In this document: in pieces, positions 1 to 7,131 of the stretch
Numbering within the stretch: the stretch's first letter is position 1
Layout: every line of letters begins with the position of its first letter
Assembly: GCA_959602045.1 (NCBI GenBank)
Contig: CAUGRT010000003.1
Coordinates: 1 to 64,000 of the forward strand
Direction: 5' to 3'
DNA: 64,000 nucleotides
Source of the DNA: an uncultured Clostridia bacterium
GTDB taxonomy: Bacteria > Bacillota > Clostridia > UBA1381
Made by a program: the position numbers and the translations under genes
Notes under the pieces: generated by a model
What the model saw: the letters and a program-made list of their open reading frames with translations, nothing else
The model's database searches: none
What the model was told of the DNA's origin: nothing

Positions 1-87
1 TCAAAAGTATGTCAAAATGATTTTGATGAAATGATATATGCCTAAAAATCGCATAGGTAAGCCGAATTAATACCATAATAAATCTAT

Positions 88-116
88 TTGACTTTTCGGG
101 GAAAATATGCTATAAT
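88..116 (+). promoter_or_regulatory. SigA-type promoter of carD
   Basis: TTGACT (88-93), a 17-base spacer and a perfect TATAAT (111-116) lie about 55 bases before the chosen carD start. The rest of 1-171 shows nothing else I can support. Confidence 0.8.
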
Positions 117-171
117 AATATTATAAGATGTGATGTTTTGTGCCGCTATGGGCGACGGAATGGAGATTAAA

Positions 172-657
172 ATGTATAGTGTGGGCGATAAAGTAGTGCA
201 TCCCATGCATGGCGCCGGAACGATAGAAGAGATACGCCAGATAGAGATTGCAGGAAAAAAGAGAAAATATTATTCGGTAAAATTTGCGGTAGGGAGTATG
301 ACGACCAACATTCCGATTGATAACAGCGATACGATTGGATTGCGCGATGTGATCGGAAAAGAGGAAGCAAAGAGAGTTCTGGAGAAGTTTATCAGCTTGC
401 CCATCAGCGATGATTTGAATTGGAATAAGCGGCAGCGCGAAAATCTTGTAAAGATTAAATCGGGAGATATTTATCAGGTTTTGGGCGTGTTAAAGGATTT
501 GATGTATCGGGATAAGATTAAGGGCTTATCCACCAATGAGCGCAAAACGCTGGGCAGTGCGCGGCAGATTGTTTTAAGCGAACTGGTGCTTTCGGCGTTC
601 GCGTCAGAGAGTGATATTGAAAACATCATGAATGATACAATAGAAGCATTGATTTAG
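172..657 (+). CDS. carD: CarD-family transcriptional regulator
   Basis: 161-residue protein of the CarD/CdnL/TRCF-interacting family. Family members bind the RNA polymerase beta subunit and the upstream edge of the promoter bubble and adjust open-complex stability, often at rRNA promoters. The N-terminus (MYSVGDKVVHPMHGAGTIEE) is the typical Tudor-like RNA polymerase-interacting domain (about residues 1-65); the rest is the helical DNA-binding part. The open frame extends upstream to a GTG at 130, but ATG 172 is preferred because GGAG lies 7 bases before it and the protein then begins where the family does. It is the first gene after a strong promoter, and ispD follows after 59 bases, the usual clostridial order. 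No DNA-binding specificity can be read from the sequence. Confidence 0.92.
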   Translation: MYSVGDKVVHPMHGAGTIEEIRQIEIAGKKRKYYSVKFAVGSMTTNIPIDNSDTIGLRDVIGKEEAKRVLEKFISLPISDDLNWNKRQRENLVKIKSGDIYQVLGVLKDLMYRDKIKGLSTNERKTLGSARQIVLSELVLSAFASESDIENIMNDTIEALI

Positions 658-683
658 CACATCTTTTCAGGTGTGCTAATTTT
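654..683 (+). terminator. Weak intrinsic terminator or attenuator after carD
   Basis: Perfect 8-bp stem TTAGCACA (654-661) / TGTGCTAA (672-679) followed by only four T. It overlaps the carD stop codon and precedes ispD, so it may reduce rather than stop readthrough. Confidence 0.5.
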
Positions 684-716
684 CTGCGGTTTTGTAATCG
701 AAAGGAGAGGGAAAGG

Positions 717-1394
717 ATGGTTAGTGCGATTATTGCGGCAGGCGGAAAAGGCACACGAATGGGTGCCGGAATAAACAAGGTTTATTTGCCGCTTTGCGGG
801 AAGGAAATTTTGGCGAGAACCTTATCTGTATTTGAAGCATGTTCCTGCGTTGATGAAGTGATTGTTATTACCGGTGGGTCGGAGCTTGAACGGTTGCAGG
901 AGCTTTCAAAAAAATACAAATTTCGAAAAATATCGGCAGTTGTCATTGGCGGTGCAACGCGTGCGGAATCGGTTTTTCATGGATTGTGCCGCGCTTCGGG
1001 AGATTTTATTTTGATTCATGACGCGGCACGTGCGTTAATTACGGAGGATGAGATTCTCCGTGTGTTGACGGATTGCAAGCAATATGGTGCGGCGGCATTG
1101 GGGGTAAAATGCAAGGATACGTTAAAAAGAGCCAATCAGAATGGTTTTATTGCAGAAACTCTGGATCGTGAGAACACTTATCAGATTCAGACGCCCCAGG
1201 CATTTTCACGTGATATTATCCAAAGGGCGTACGATGCGTCACAGGATTTTGCGGCAACGGATGATTGTGCGTTGGTGGAAAAGTTGGGGATTCCCATTAA
1301 GATTACCGAGGGCAGCTACGAAAATATTAAGCTGACAACGCCATCGGATTTGGCGGTGGGAGAAGAAATTTTGAAAAGGAGAAACGCATTATGA
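717..1394 (+). CDS. ispD: 2-C-methyl-D-erythritol 4-phosphate cytidylyltransferase
   Basis: Cytosolic enzyme of the MEP isoprenoid pathway. It transfers CMP from CTP to 2-C-methyl-D-erythritol 4-phosphate. The 225-residue length is normal. The N-terminal nucleotide-binding signature AAGGKGTRMG is intact, HDAARAL carries the substrate-binding aspartate, and TPQAFSRDII and TDDCALVE are typical family blocks. The start is ATG 717 after GGAGAGGGAAAGG. The stop overlaps the ispF start by four bases (ATGA), which implies translational coupling with the next MEP enzyme but one. IspE is not in the window. Confidence 0.96.
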   Translation: MVSAIIAAGGKGTRMGAGINKVYLPLCGKEILARTLSVFEACSCVDEVIVITGGSELERLQELSKKYKFRKISAVVIGGATRAESVFHGLCRASGDFILIHDAARALITEDEILRVLTDCKQYGAAALGVKCKDTLKRANQNGFIAETLDRENTYQIQTPQAFSRDIIQRAYDASQDFAATDDCALVEKLGIPIKITEGSYENIKLTTPSDLAVGEEILKRRNAL

Positions 1395-1867
1395 GAATCG
1401 GACAGGGATATGATGTGCACCGGCTGACAGAGGGGAGAAAGTGTATTCTGTGCGGTGTGGAAATTCCATATGAAAAAGGGTTATTGGGACATTCGGATGC
1501 AGATGTGGCGCTGCATGCTTTATCGGACGCGATTTTAGGTGCAGCCGGATTGGGCGACATCGGCAGACATTTTCCGGATAACGATCCGCAATATGCAGGT
1601 GCTGACAGCCGGGGATTGCTGCGAATTGTCGTAAAGCTGGCAAAGGACGCCGGATACAGTGTGGGTAATGCCGACCTTACCATCATTGCACAGCGCCCGA
1701 AGCTCATGCCTTATATTGAGAAAATGCAAGAAAATGTTGCGGCAGATTTGGATGTGAAAAAAAATCAAGTCAATATAAAGGCAACCACGACAGAGAAACT
1801 GGGTTTTGAGGGTCGGGGCGAGGGAATCAGCGCTTTGGCGGTGGTGTTGCTGGAGGAAACCAGATGA
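1391..1867 (+). CDS. ispF: 2-C-methyl-D-erythritol 2,4-cyclodiphosphate synthase
   Basis: 158-residue MEP-pathway enzyme that forms the cyclic diphosphate from the IspE product, releasing CMP. Family members are trimers with a metal at each active site. The metal ligands are visible: DVHRL near the N-terminus (Asp8, His10) and GHSDADVALHALSDA (His about 42). The C-terminal TTTEKLGFEGRGEGISA block lines the CDP pocket. Translation is coupled both ways: four-base overlaps with ispD upstream and with the HAD-GtrA gene downstream. Confidence 0.96.
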   Translation: MRIGQGYDVHRLTEGRKCILCGVEIPYEKGLLGHSDADVALHALSDAILGAAGLGDIGRHFPDNDPQYAGADSRGLLRIVVKLAKDAGYSVGNADLTIIAQRPKLMPYIEKMQENVAADLDVKKNQVNIKATTTEKLGFEGRGEGISALAVVLLEETR

Positions 1868-2829
1868 ACATTTATGATTTTGATAAAACAATCTATCGGA
1901 GCGATTCAACGAAGGATTTTTATTTTTACTGTTTGAAAAAATACCCCAAGATTTTTCGCACCGTTCCGATGACGATTTTTGCGTTTGCGTTGTATTTACT
2001 GGGGATTTGGAGCAAGACAAAATTTAAAGAGCGGATGTACCGTTTTCTTTGCTATGTAGACGATACGGAACAGGAGGCGGAGCGTTTCTGGGAGCTTCAT
2101 GCGCAGGATATGCATGCCTATTATCGGACAACTCATCGGGAGGATGATATTGTGATTTCGGCATCCCCGGAATTTTTATTGAAGCCGATTGCAAAGCGGT
2201 TAGGATTCGGGCGGCTGATTGCGTCGCAAGTCGATCCGCATACAGGAAAATATACCGGTGAAAACTGTTGGGGTGCAGAAAAGGTGCGGCGGCTTTATGC
2301 AGAAATGCCGGAGGTTCAGTGCGAGGTCTTTTATTCGGATTCGTTGTCAGATACTCCTTTGGCGCGGATTGCAAAGCAGGCGTATATCGTAAGGGGGGAT
2401 CGGCTGATTGAATGGGAGAAAGTGGAGCAAGATCCGAAAGTGCGGTTTAAGCGGATGTTTTTATCGCGGGAGTTTATAATGTTTCTGATTGTCGGGGGAA
2501 TTAACACCATTAATGGCGTGCTGTTTTCTATGCTATATGGGGGATTGATTCCGAATGTCAATCTTGCTTTTACGGCAGGGTACATTACGTCTACCGTCAT
2601 ATCCTATCTGCTGAACAGCTTTTTGACTTTCCGCGAGCGGCTGAGTGTTATAAAGTATGTGAAATTTTTCATATCCTATATTCCGAATTTTATCATTCAG
2701 CAACTTGTAGTGCTGGTGGTTTATAATATTTTGGGACTGCATCGGCTGATTGCCTATATTCTGGCGGCGGTGATCGGCGTGCCGGTGACTTTTTTACTGA
2801 TGAAAATTTTTGCTTTTAAAAAGAAATAA
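1864..2829 (+). CDS. HAD-IB-type phosphatase fused to a GtrA-like membrane domain
   Basis: 321-residue two-part protein. Residues 1-190 are a HAD-superfamily hydrolase of the phosphoserine-phosphatase-like IB type: motif I DFDKT (nucleophile Asp5 and acid Asp7), motif II around ISASPE, motif III lysine in the GENCWGAEK stretch, and motif IV FYSDSLSDTPLA. From about residue 195 the protein becomes GtrA-like, with four hydrophobic segments (starting FIMFLIVGGINTINGV) and a basic end KIFAFKKK. GtrA proteins are linked to movement of lipid-linked sugars across the membrane. The phosphatase would lie on the cytoplasmic side; a lipid phosphate or sugar phosphate substrate is inference only. The start overlaps the ispF stop, so it is the last gene of the isoprenoid operon, which could point to polyprenyl-phosphate chemistry. 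Confidence 0.85.
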   Translation: MNIYDFDKTIYRSDSTKDFYFYCLKKYPKIFRTVPMTIFAFALYLLGIWSKTKFKERMYRFLCYVDDTEQEAERFWELHAQDMHAYYRTTHREDDIVISASPEFLLKPIAKRLGFGRLIASQVDPHTGKYTGENCWGAEKVRRLYAEMPEVQCEVFYSDSLSDTPLARIAKQAYIVRGDRLIEWEKVEQDPKVRFKRMFLSREFIMFLIVGGINTINGVLFSMLYGGLIPNVNLAFTAGYITSTVISYLLNSFLTFRERLSVIKYVKFFISYIPNFIIQQLVVLVVYNILGLHRLIAYILAAVIGVPVTFLLMKIFAFKKK

Positions 2830-2842
2830 ACAGGAACAAATC

Positions 2843-2890
2843 AAAAGATGTTTTTCATTGCCAAAATAGAATGAAAAACATCTTTTTTTT
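2843..2890. terminator. Bidirectional terminator between convergent genes
   Basis: A 17-bp stem (AAAAGATGTTTTTCATT at 2843-2859 and its complement at 2870-2886) with a 10-base loop, a T run on the plus strand and an A run at the other side, so it can serve both the HAD-GtrA gene and the convergent amidase gene. Confidence 0.9.
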
Positions 2891-2895
2891 ATAAG

Positions 2896-4323
2896 CTAAT
2901 TCAAAAATTCTTTGCAGTATCGGTCAATACCCTCGGCAATGGAGCGACCGATTTGGTCGGATTCGTTTCTCAGAATTTCAAGATCGCTGCTGTTATCAAA
3001 GAACCCGATTTCGAGATAGGCAATCGTAATCGGGCATTTGCAGAACAGCACAAGTTCCGGAAGTGCGTCATATCTGCCGCCGGAATAGGCAGACAAATCC
3101 GTATTCGCTACGATTTGATCATTAATATATTTTCCGAGCGTGTTTCCGCTTTGTACATAGTCCGAAGAAATTCCGCCTTGATCATAATCACCGCTCAATG
3201 CAATATAAGCGCTGCCGCGACCACCGCCGGCGTTGGAATGAATACAAACGAATAAATCCGCGTCGGGCGCTTGTGAAGTATCGTTATTCGGATAGCAATA
3301 GGTCAGGCGCTTTGTCATAGAGGGGTTATCGTTGGCGGTCGGACGGGCAAGACGAACCTCATAACCCTTTTCTTCGAGATATTGTTTGGCGTATTGGACG
3401 TTTGAAAGGGTAAGATCCGGCTCGATTTCGCGATCACCGTTCGCCATAGAGTACCAACAGGAACCGCCGGAGGGGACTCTGCCCGAACAGCCCCATCCCT
3501 CGCAATCCTGCCAGGTAGTTCCGGACTTCCAATGCCGCCATTCGCCCCATGTACCCTTGCTTTCATTATAAAGCCAACCTTCACTGCGCTTTTCATCATC
3601 ATTCATATATCCGGAATCCTTGCCATGACCGGCATCCAATACGATGATTTTCTTGGGTGCAGGAGTCGGCATCGGCTCCGGTACGGCATTTTCGCCGATA
3701 AAAGAAGGATATTCCAGCTTATCTTTGATTTTGTTGTAAGTACGCATCAGCATGACAGCAGCATTACCGCGGGTGACAAATCCGCTTCCGCCAAAGGTAT
3801 TGTCGGCATATTCATTTAAAATGCCCTCATTTTTTGCAATTTTCACAAAATCCTCTGCCCACGGGGATACGCCGTCACGATAATTCAGTGCAATATCGGG
3901 AACGGATGTATGATTCTTTGATTGGAGAACCCTTGCAAGAACAGCAATCAACTGCTCTTTGGTAATGTTTTCATTCCCGTGAAAGGTACCATCGGAAAAA
4001 CCGTTAATAAGCCCCTCTTTCGCGGAGGATGCCGCAACATAGTAGTACCAGTCGTATTTGGTTACATCGGAAAAGCCGCACTCCAATGTGTTATCCATCT
4101 TGTTCAGCATGCGGAGCATCACAGCGGCAAGCTCAGCACGGCTGATCATTTTGAAAGGGGAGAACTCCGTATCGGAGGTACCGTTGATATATCGTTTTTC
4201 CACCAACGTCCGAACGGCATCCTGCATTTCGGCGTTCATGTCTGCCATATCCTCAAAATCCGCGAAAACCGCGGTAGAGGTGAACAGCATAAATGCTATG
4301 ACCAATGCAATAATTTTTTTCAT
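2896..4323 (-). CDS. SLH-domain N-acetylmuramoyl-L-alanine amidase
   Basis: 475-residue secreted wall hydrolase. Residues 1-21 form a signal peptide (MKKIIALVIAFMLFTSTAVFA). Three S-layer homology modules follow (about 25-75, 80-140 and 142-200), each with the AELAAVMLRM or EQLIAVLARV type helix; these normally hold a protein on pyruvylated secondary wall polymer. After a proline-rich linker (PEPMPTPAPKK) comes an Amidase_3 domain (about 227-475): LDAGHG gives the first zinc histidine, a glutamate in the REIEPDLTLS region the second ligand, CIHSNAGG the third, and EIGFFDN carries the catalytic glutamate. It would cleave the bond between MurNAc and L-alanine. The ribosome binding site is AGAAAGGAA. 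A palindromic element (4366-4456) lies just upstream of the start. Confidence 0.93.
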   Translation of the reverse strand: MKKIIALVIAFMLFTSTAVFADFEDMADMNAEMQDAVRTLVEKRYINGTSDTEFSPFKMISRAELAAVMLRMLNKMDNTLECGFSDVTKYDWYYYVAASSAKEGLINGFSDGTFHGNENITKEQLIAVLARVLQSKNHTSVPDIALNYRDGVSPWAEDFVKIAKNEGILNEYADNTFGGSGFVTRGNAAVMLMRTYNKIKDKLEYPSFIGENAVPEPMPTPAPKKIIVLDAGHGKDSGYMNDDEKRSEGWLYNESKGTWGEWRHWKSGTTWQDCEGWGCSGRVPSGGSCWYSMANGDREIEPDLTLSNVQYAKQYLEEKGYEVRLARPTANDNPSMTKRLTYCYPNNDTSQAPDADLFVCIHSNAGGGRGSAYIALSGDYDQGGISSDYVQSGNTLGKYINDQIVANTDLSAYSGGRYDALPELVLFCKCPITIAYLEIGFFDNSSDLEILRNESDQIGRSIAEGIDRYCKEFLN

Positions 4324-4365
4324 ATAAATCGTTCCTTTCTGAATGAGTATTTTATCTTTGCGTTA

Positions 4366-4456
4366 AAAAGTGCATGTGTTTTCATTTTATGTAGGTGAGT
4401 TCCGCGCAGCGTAGCGGATGTCTGAGCCGGAATAGAATGAAAATACATGCACTTTC
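4366..4456 (+). repeat. Dispersed palindromic element, copy 1
   Basis: Conserved centre GGTGAGTTCCGCGCAGCG...GCGGATGTCTGAGCCGG (4394-4430) enclosed by arms AAAGTGCATGTGTTTTCATT and its imperfect complement ending at 4456. The arms are unlike those of most copies but still pair with each other. It lies between the aldolase terminator and the amidase start, so it would be in the 5' region of the amidase mRNA. Confidence 0.85.
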
Positions 4457-4488
4457 AATCCGGAGTTTTGTTCTGCAATGCGCTATTG

Positions 4489-4526
4489 AAAAAAATAACC
4501 GCGGCTGTAATATAAGCCGCGGTTAT
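4489..4526 (-). terminator. Intrinsic terminator of the aldolase gene
   Basis: GC-rich 12-bp stem ATAACCGCGGCT (4495-4506) / AGCCGCGGTTAT (4515-4526). On the minus strand it is followed by a seven-base T run, so it ends the transcript of the 4528-5502 gene. Confidence 0.92.
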
Positions 4527-4527
4527 A

Positions 4528-5502
4528 TTAATATTCTCTGTCCCAGACCTCTTTGTAGAAATCTACATAGTCGGTATTTTTGTCTTTCATTTGCTGAATT
4601 GCTGCTCTGGGGTGTTGGTTCAAAAGCCCAGTGATGATATACGGAATATCACAACCCCATTCCAAACCTTGCTCTTTGAGCTTTAACATATGCTCTTGGA
4701 TGAATTTCAATACATAAATCAATCTGTATCGTGGATTTTTCAGAAATCCCATCAATCCCTCCAGAATACAATTCCCGGCACCTCTGCCCATGCCCATCAT
4801 GGTGGCATCCAGATAGCTTACGCCGTATGCGGCTGCTTCAATGGTATTGGCAAAAGCCATTTGCTGATTGTTATGCGCATGGATACCGATTTTTTTGTCG
4901 TACTTTTCACCGTATTTGCAGTACATTTCGCTCAATTCCCGAATCTGTTCCGGGTATAATGAACCGTAGCTGTCCACAATATAAATAACATCAACACTGC
5001 TTTGTCCCAAAAGATCAAGCGCCTGCTCAATATCTTTGTAATTGGCGGTTGATACAGCCATGATATTCACACTGGTTTCATAACCTTTTTCATGACATTG
5101 TTCAATCATTTCAATCGCTGCCGGAATCTGATGGATGTACGTGGCAATCCGAATCAAATCCACAACGCTGTCCTGCTTGTCCGGAATATCATCAATTTCT
5201 GTTCTTCCTACGTCCGCCATAACTGCGATTTTCATATCGCTGTCGTTATTGCCGACAATCTTTCTGATGGATTCCTCATCACAGAATTTCCACGGACCGA
5301 ACTTGTTCACATCAAATAAATCCTTTGACGCCTTATAGCCAAACTCCATGTAATCTACGCCGGCTTTGATATTCGCCTGGTAAAGCTCTCTGACAAATTC
5401 ATCGTCAAAGTAAAAATTATTTACCAGTCCTCCGTCACGCAGTGTTGCGTCCACGACCTTAATGTCGGGACGAAAAGTCAAAAGTGTACCTTTTGTTCCC
5501 AT
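4528..5502 (-). CDS. DRE-TIM (HMG-CoA lyase-like) aldolase domain protein
   Basis: 324-residue cytosolic protein with the DRE-TIM metallolyase fold. DATLRDGGLVNNF near residue 18 is the metal- and substrate-binding signature, and GIHAHNNQQMAFAN (about residue 205) supplies the two metal histidines; GMGRGAGNCILEGL is the conserved glycine-rich turn. The family contains 4-hydroxy-2-oxovalerate aldolase, isopropylmalate and homocitrate synthases and HMG-CoA lyase. I cannot tell which substrate is used: the neighbouring genes are not a catabolic set, and no acylating aldehyde dehydrogenase partner is present. It has its own SigA promoter, an AGGAGG site at the start and its own terminator, so it is probably monocistronic. 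Confidence 0.8.
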   Translation of the reverse strand: MGTKGTLLTFRPDIKVVDATLRDGGLVNNFYFDDEFVRELYQANIKAGVDYMEFGYKASKDLFDVNKFGPWKFCDEESIRKIVGNNDSDMKIAVMADVGRTEIDDIPDKQDSVVDLIRIATYIHQIPAAIEMIEQCHEKGYETSVNIMAVSTANYKDIEQALDLLGQSSVDVIYIVDSYGSLYPEQIRELSEMYCKYGEKYDKKIGIHAHNNQQMAFANTIEAAAYGVSYLDATMMGMGRGAGNCILEGLMGFLKNPRYRLIYVLKFIQEHMLKLKEQGLEWGCDIPYIITGLLNQHPRAAIQQMKDKNTDYVDFYKEVWDREY

Positions 5503-5559
5503 ATTTAGTTCCTCCTACCGTATTACTGTACCGCAGGGCTCATTCCTGTGGTATTTATC

Positions 5560-5588
5560 ATTATAACACTTTCCTACGTACCTGTCAA
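5560..5588 (-). promoter_or_regulatory. SigA promoter of the aldolase gene
   Basis: On the minus strand, TTGACA (5588-5583), a 17-base spacer and TATAAT (5565-5560): both hexamers are consensus. It lies 58 bases upstream of the aldolase start. Confidence 0.9.
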
Positions 5589-5624
5589 TAATTTTTTTGA
5601 TTTCTTACGAATTTTTCCTGCCAA

Positions 5625-6089
5625 TTAATAGTTTCTGCTCTTGATTGCGCGTTCAGCGTCACGCCGCGCGTCCCTTTTGGCAATATCCGCACGTTTATCA
5701 TAGAGCTTTTTGCCTTTTGCCACGGCAAGAGAAACCTTGACAAGCGAATTTTTCAGATACACCGAGAGGGGAATCAACGTTAATCCCTCCTGCTGAATCT
5801 GACCGATCAGCTTGCGGATTTCTTTTTTGTGCAGCAGAAGCTTGCGAACTCTTAACGGGTCTTTATTAAAAATATTTCCCTGTTCAAACGGCGAGATATT
5901 CATTCCCTTGATAAAAACCTCACCGTTATCCACGGAAGCATAAGCGTCTGTGAGATTGACTTTGCCCAGACGAACGGATTTCACCTCTGTTCCGGCAAGC
6001 TCAATGCCACATTCTATCGTTTCTAAGATAAAATATTCATGACGCGCCTTTTTGTTCTGCGCCAGAATTTTCATATTTGTAGCAGCCAT
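5625..6089 (-). CDS. smpB: SsrA-binding protein SmpB
   Basis: 154-residue partner of tmRNA in trans-translation. It brings tmRNA into the A site of stalled ribosomes and mimics the missing anticodon arm. The family start KILAQNKKARHEYFILETIE, the core ELAGTEVKSVRLGKVNLTDAYA and the basic tail KGKKLYDKRADIAKRDARR are all present. ATG 6089 has an AAAGG site 9 bases upstream; an internal ATG at residue 6 is possible. No ssrA gene is visible in the window and rnr is not adjacent, unlike the order in Bacillus. It follows the thioesterase gene by 38 bases on the same strand, probably one transcript. Confidence 0.96.
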   Translation of the reverse strand: MAATNMKILAQNKKARHEYFILETIECGIELAGTEVKSVRLGKVNLTDAYASVDNGEVFIKGMNISPFEQGNIFNKDPLRVRKLLLHKKEIRKLIGQIQQEGLTLIPLSVYLKNSLVKVSLAVAKGKKLYDKRADIAKRDARRDAERAIKSRNY

Positions 6090-6127
6090 ATCTAAAACCT
6101 TTCCTATTTATATTGGTATGACGAGTG

Positions 6128-6601
6128 TTAGCCTCGATGCATGCGCTTTTTGTTTTCCAGGTACCTGCGTTCGCCGGTTGCATAGAGCAGACGCGAATAG
6201 GTGTCCGTGCCTTTGTCAACCTGCGGAACAACTGCGGGTTTGTCGTGTTCATCCAGTGAAACCATCGTGAAAAATGCGGTAAGCGCAATTTGCGTTTCGC
6301 CGGTATATAAATTTTCAGATTCGACCGTGACGAACACCTCCATCGAGGAAACCCCGGCATAAACGACGCGCGCGGTACATTTTACATAGTCGCCGATTCG
6401 AACCGGTTTCTTAAAGCATAATTCATCTACGCGTGCCGTAACCACATTGGTATGGCAATGCTTCTGCGCGGCGATTCCAGCGGTGGAATCCATCATTTTA
6501 ATAATCTCTCCGCCATGCACATTACCGGCAGGATTTGCCTGATGGGGAAGAACCTGTTCTGCGGAAATTGCAATCGAATCCTCTTGTTTTTTTATAGTCA
6601 T
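6128..6601 (-). CDS. Hotdog-fold acyl-CoA thioesterase
   Basis: 157-residue protein of the YciA/BACH-type acyl-CoA hydrolase family. ANPAGNVHGGEIIKMMDSTAGIAA holds the hotdog helix and the conserved aspartate; FKKPVRIGDYVKCTARVVYAG and VESENLYTGETQIALTAFFTMV are typical strands. It would hydrolyse acyl-CoA to free acid and CoA in the cytosol; the chain length preferred is unknown. The frame extends 17 codons further upstream, but ATG 6601 with AGGAG 7 bases before it is the likely start. It is the first gene of the pair with smpB. Its mRNA leader would contain palindromic element copy 9 in antisense. Confidence 0.88.
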   Translation of the reverse strand: MTIKKQEDSIAISAEQVLPHQANPAGNVHGGEIIKMMDSTAGIAAQKHCHTNVVTARVDELCFKKPVRIGDYVKCTARVVYAGVSSMEVFVTVESENLYTGETQIALTAFFTMVSLDEHDKPAVVPQVDKGTDTYSRLLYATGERRYLENKKRMHRG

Positions 6602-6633
6602 AAATGTTCTCCTAACAATAAATCCATATCTGA

Positions 6634-6752
6634 GATTCGGCGATAGGAACATTCATCTGTTTTTAGTCTATTACGGCTCAAACATCCGCATGCGCGGAAC
6701 TCGCCTTCATAGACTAAAAAACGGATGAATGTTCAGCCGTATTTTACGAATC
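6634..6752 (-). repeat. Dispersed palindromic element, copy 9 (reverse orientation)
   Basis: On the minus strand the centre reads GGCGAGTTCCGCGCATGCGG then ATGTTTGAGCCG (6707-6672). Arms AACATTCATCTGTTTTTAGT (6648-6667) and their complement pair over about 25 bp, and an outer GATTCG/CGAATC pair extends the stem. It falls in the leader between the promoter near 6763 and the thioesterase start. Confidence 0.85.
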
Positions 6753-6762
6753 TATATACCTT

Positions 6763-6768
6763 ATTATA
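6763..6768 (-). promoter_or_regulatory. Extended -10 promoter for thioesterase-smpB
   Basis: Minus strand TGGTATAAT: a perfect -10 hexamer with the upstream TG of an extended -10. No good -35 is visible at 17 bases. It is the only promoter-like site I see before the thioesterase start and would give a leader of about 150 nt. Confidence 0.55.
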
Positions 6769-6826
6769 CCACAATTATTCAAAAAGGTAAATAAAAAAAT
6801 TAAAAAATCTCTAAAAGATTTTCAGC

Positions 6827-6852
6827 ATAAATCGTCAGAAGTGACGATTTAT
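6827..6852. other. Perfect hairpin in the divergent region before gltX
   Basis: An 11-bp perfect stem ATAAATCGTCA/TGACGATTTAT with loop GAAG. The T-rich stretch on its minus-strand side (6783-6812) suggests a minus-strand terminator, but no minus-strand gene lies upstream of it. Apart from this, the promoters and the gltX leader, the 6770-6920 stretch is AT-rich without recognisable content. Confidence 0.45.
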
Positions 6853-6924
6853 CCCTAAAACACACGCCGATCTTTGTGTTTGATGTATAATTTGAACAAA
6901 GAAATAAAAAAATTAAAAAAAGGA

Positions 6925-6953
6925 TTGATATTAGAGGTAAAATTAGTTATAAT
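6925..6953 (+). promoter_or_regulatory. SigA promoter of gltX
   Basis: TTGATA (6925-6930), 17-base spacer, TATAAT (6948-6953). The predicted transcript starts near 6960 and has a leader of about 170 nt containing the hairpin structure at 7007-7097. Confidence 0.8.
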
Positions 6954-7006
6954 ATATTATAATGGGTTATTTTATAATTACTAATCGAAACAGAAAAAAG
7001 AATTAC

Positions 7007-7097
7007 AAGTTTGAAAAAATTGCCCATTTATCAGGGGTGGTATCCTTGTATAGCACCATGATTGCATAACAGCACTCTGAACGATTTTTCAAACTTG
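7007..7097 (+). ncRNA. Structured 5' leader of gltX, unknown class
   Basis: A long stem closes the leader: CAAGTTTGAAAAA at its 5' side pairs with TTTTTCAAACTTG at its 3' side (13 bp or more), enclosing about 65 nt. Inside is a smaller hairpin, GGTGGTAT/ATAGCACC, with one mismatch and loop CCTTGT. The GGGGTGGTATCC stretch faintly resembles the T-box sequence, but no specifier loop or terminator is apparent. It is 30 bases upstream of the gltX ribosome binding site. Function is unknown; cis regulation of the tRNA-synthetase operon is inference. Confidence 0.5.
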
Positions 7098-7131
7098 ATT
7101 TTGTGCCTTACAGAAAGGAATGGTCATAATA

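Noticed and set aside
6090..6127. tmRNA (ssrA) next to smpB
   Set aside because: No tRNA-like ends or tag reading frame are found in the flanking gaps.
7030..7050. T-box riboswitch in the gltX leader
   Set aside because: GGGGTGGTATCC resembles the T-box stretch, but the bases expected to pair with tRNA(Glu) do not fit, no specifier loop or terminator/antiterminator pair is seen, and the leader is short.
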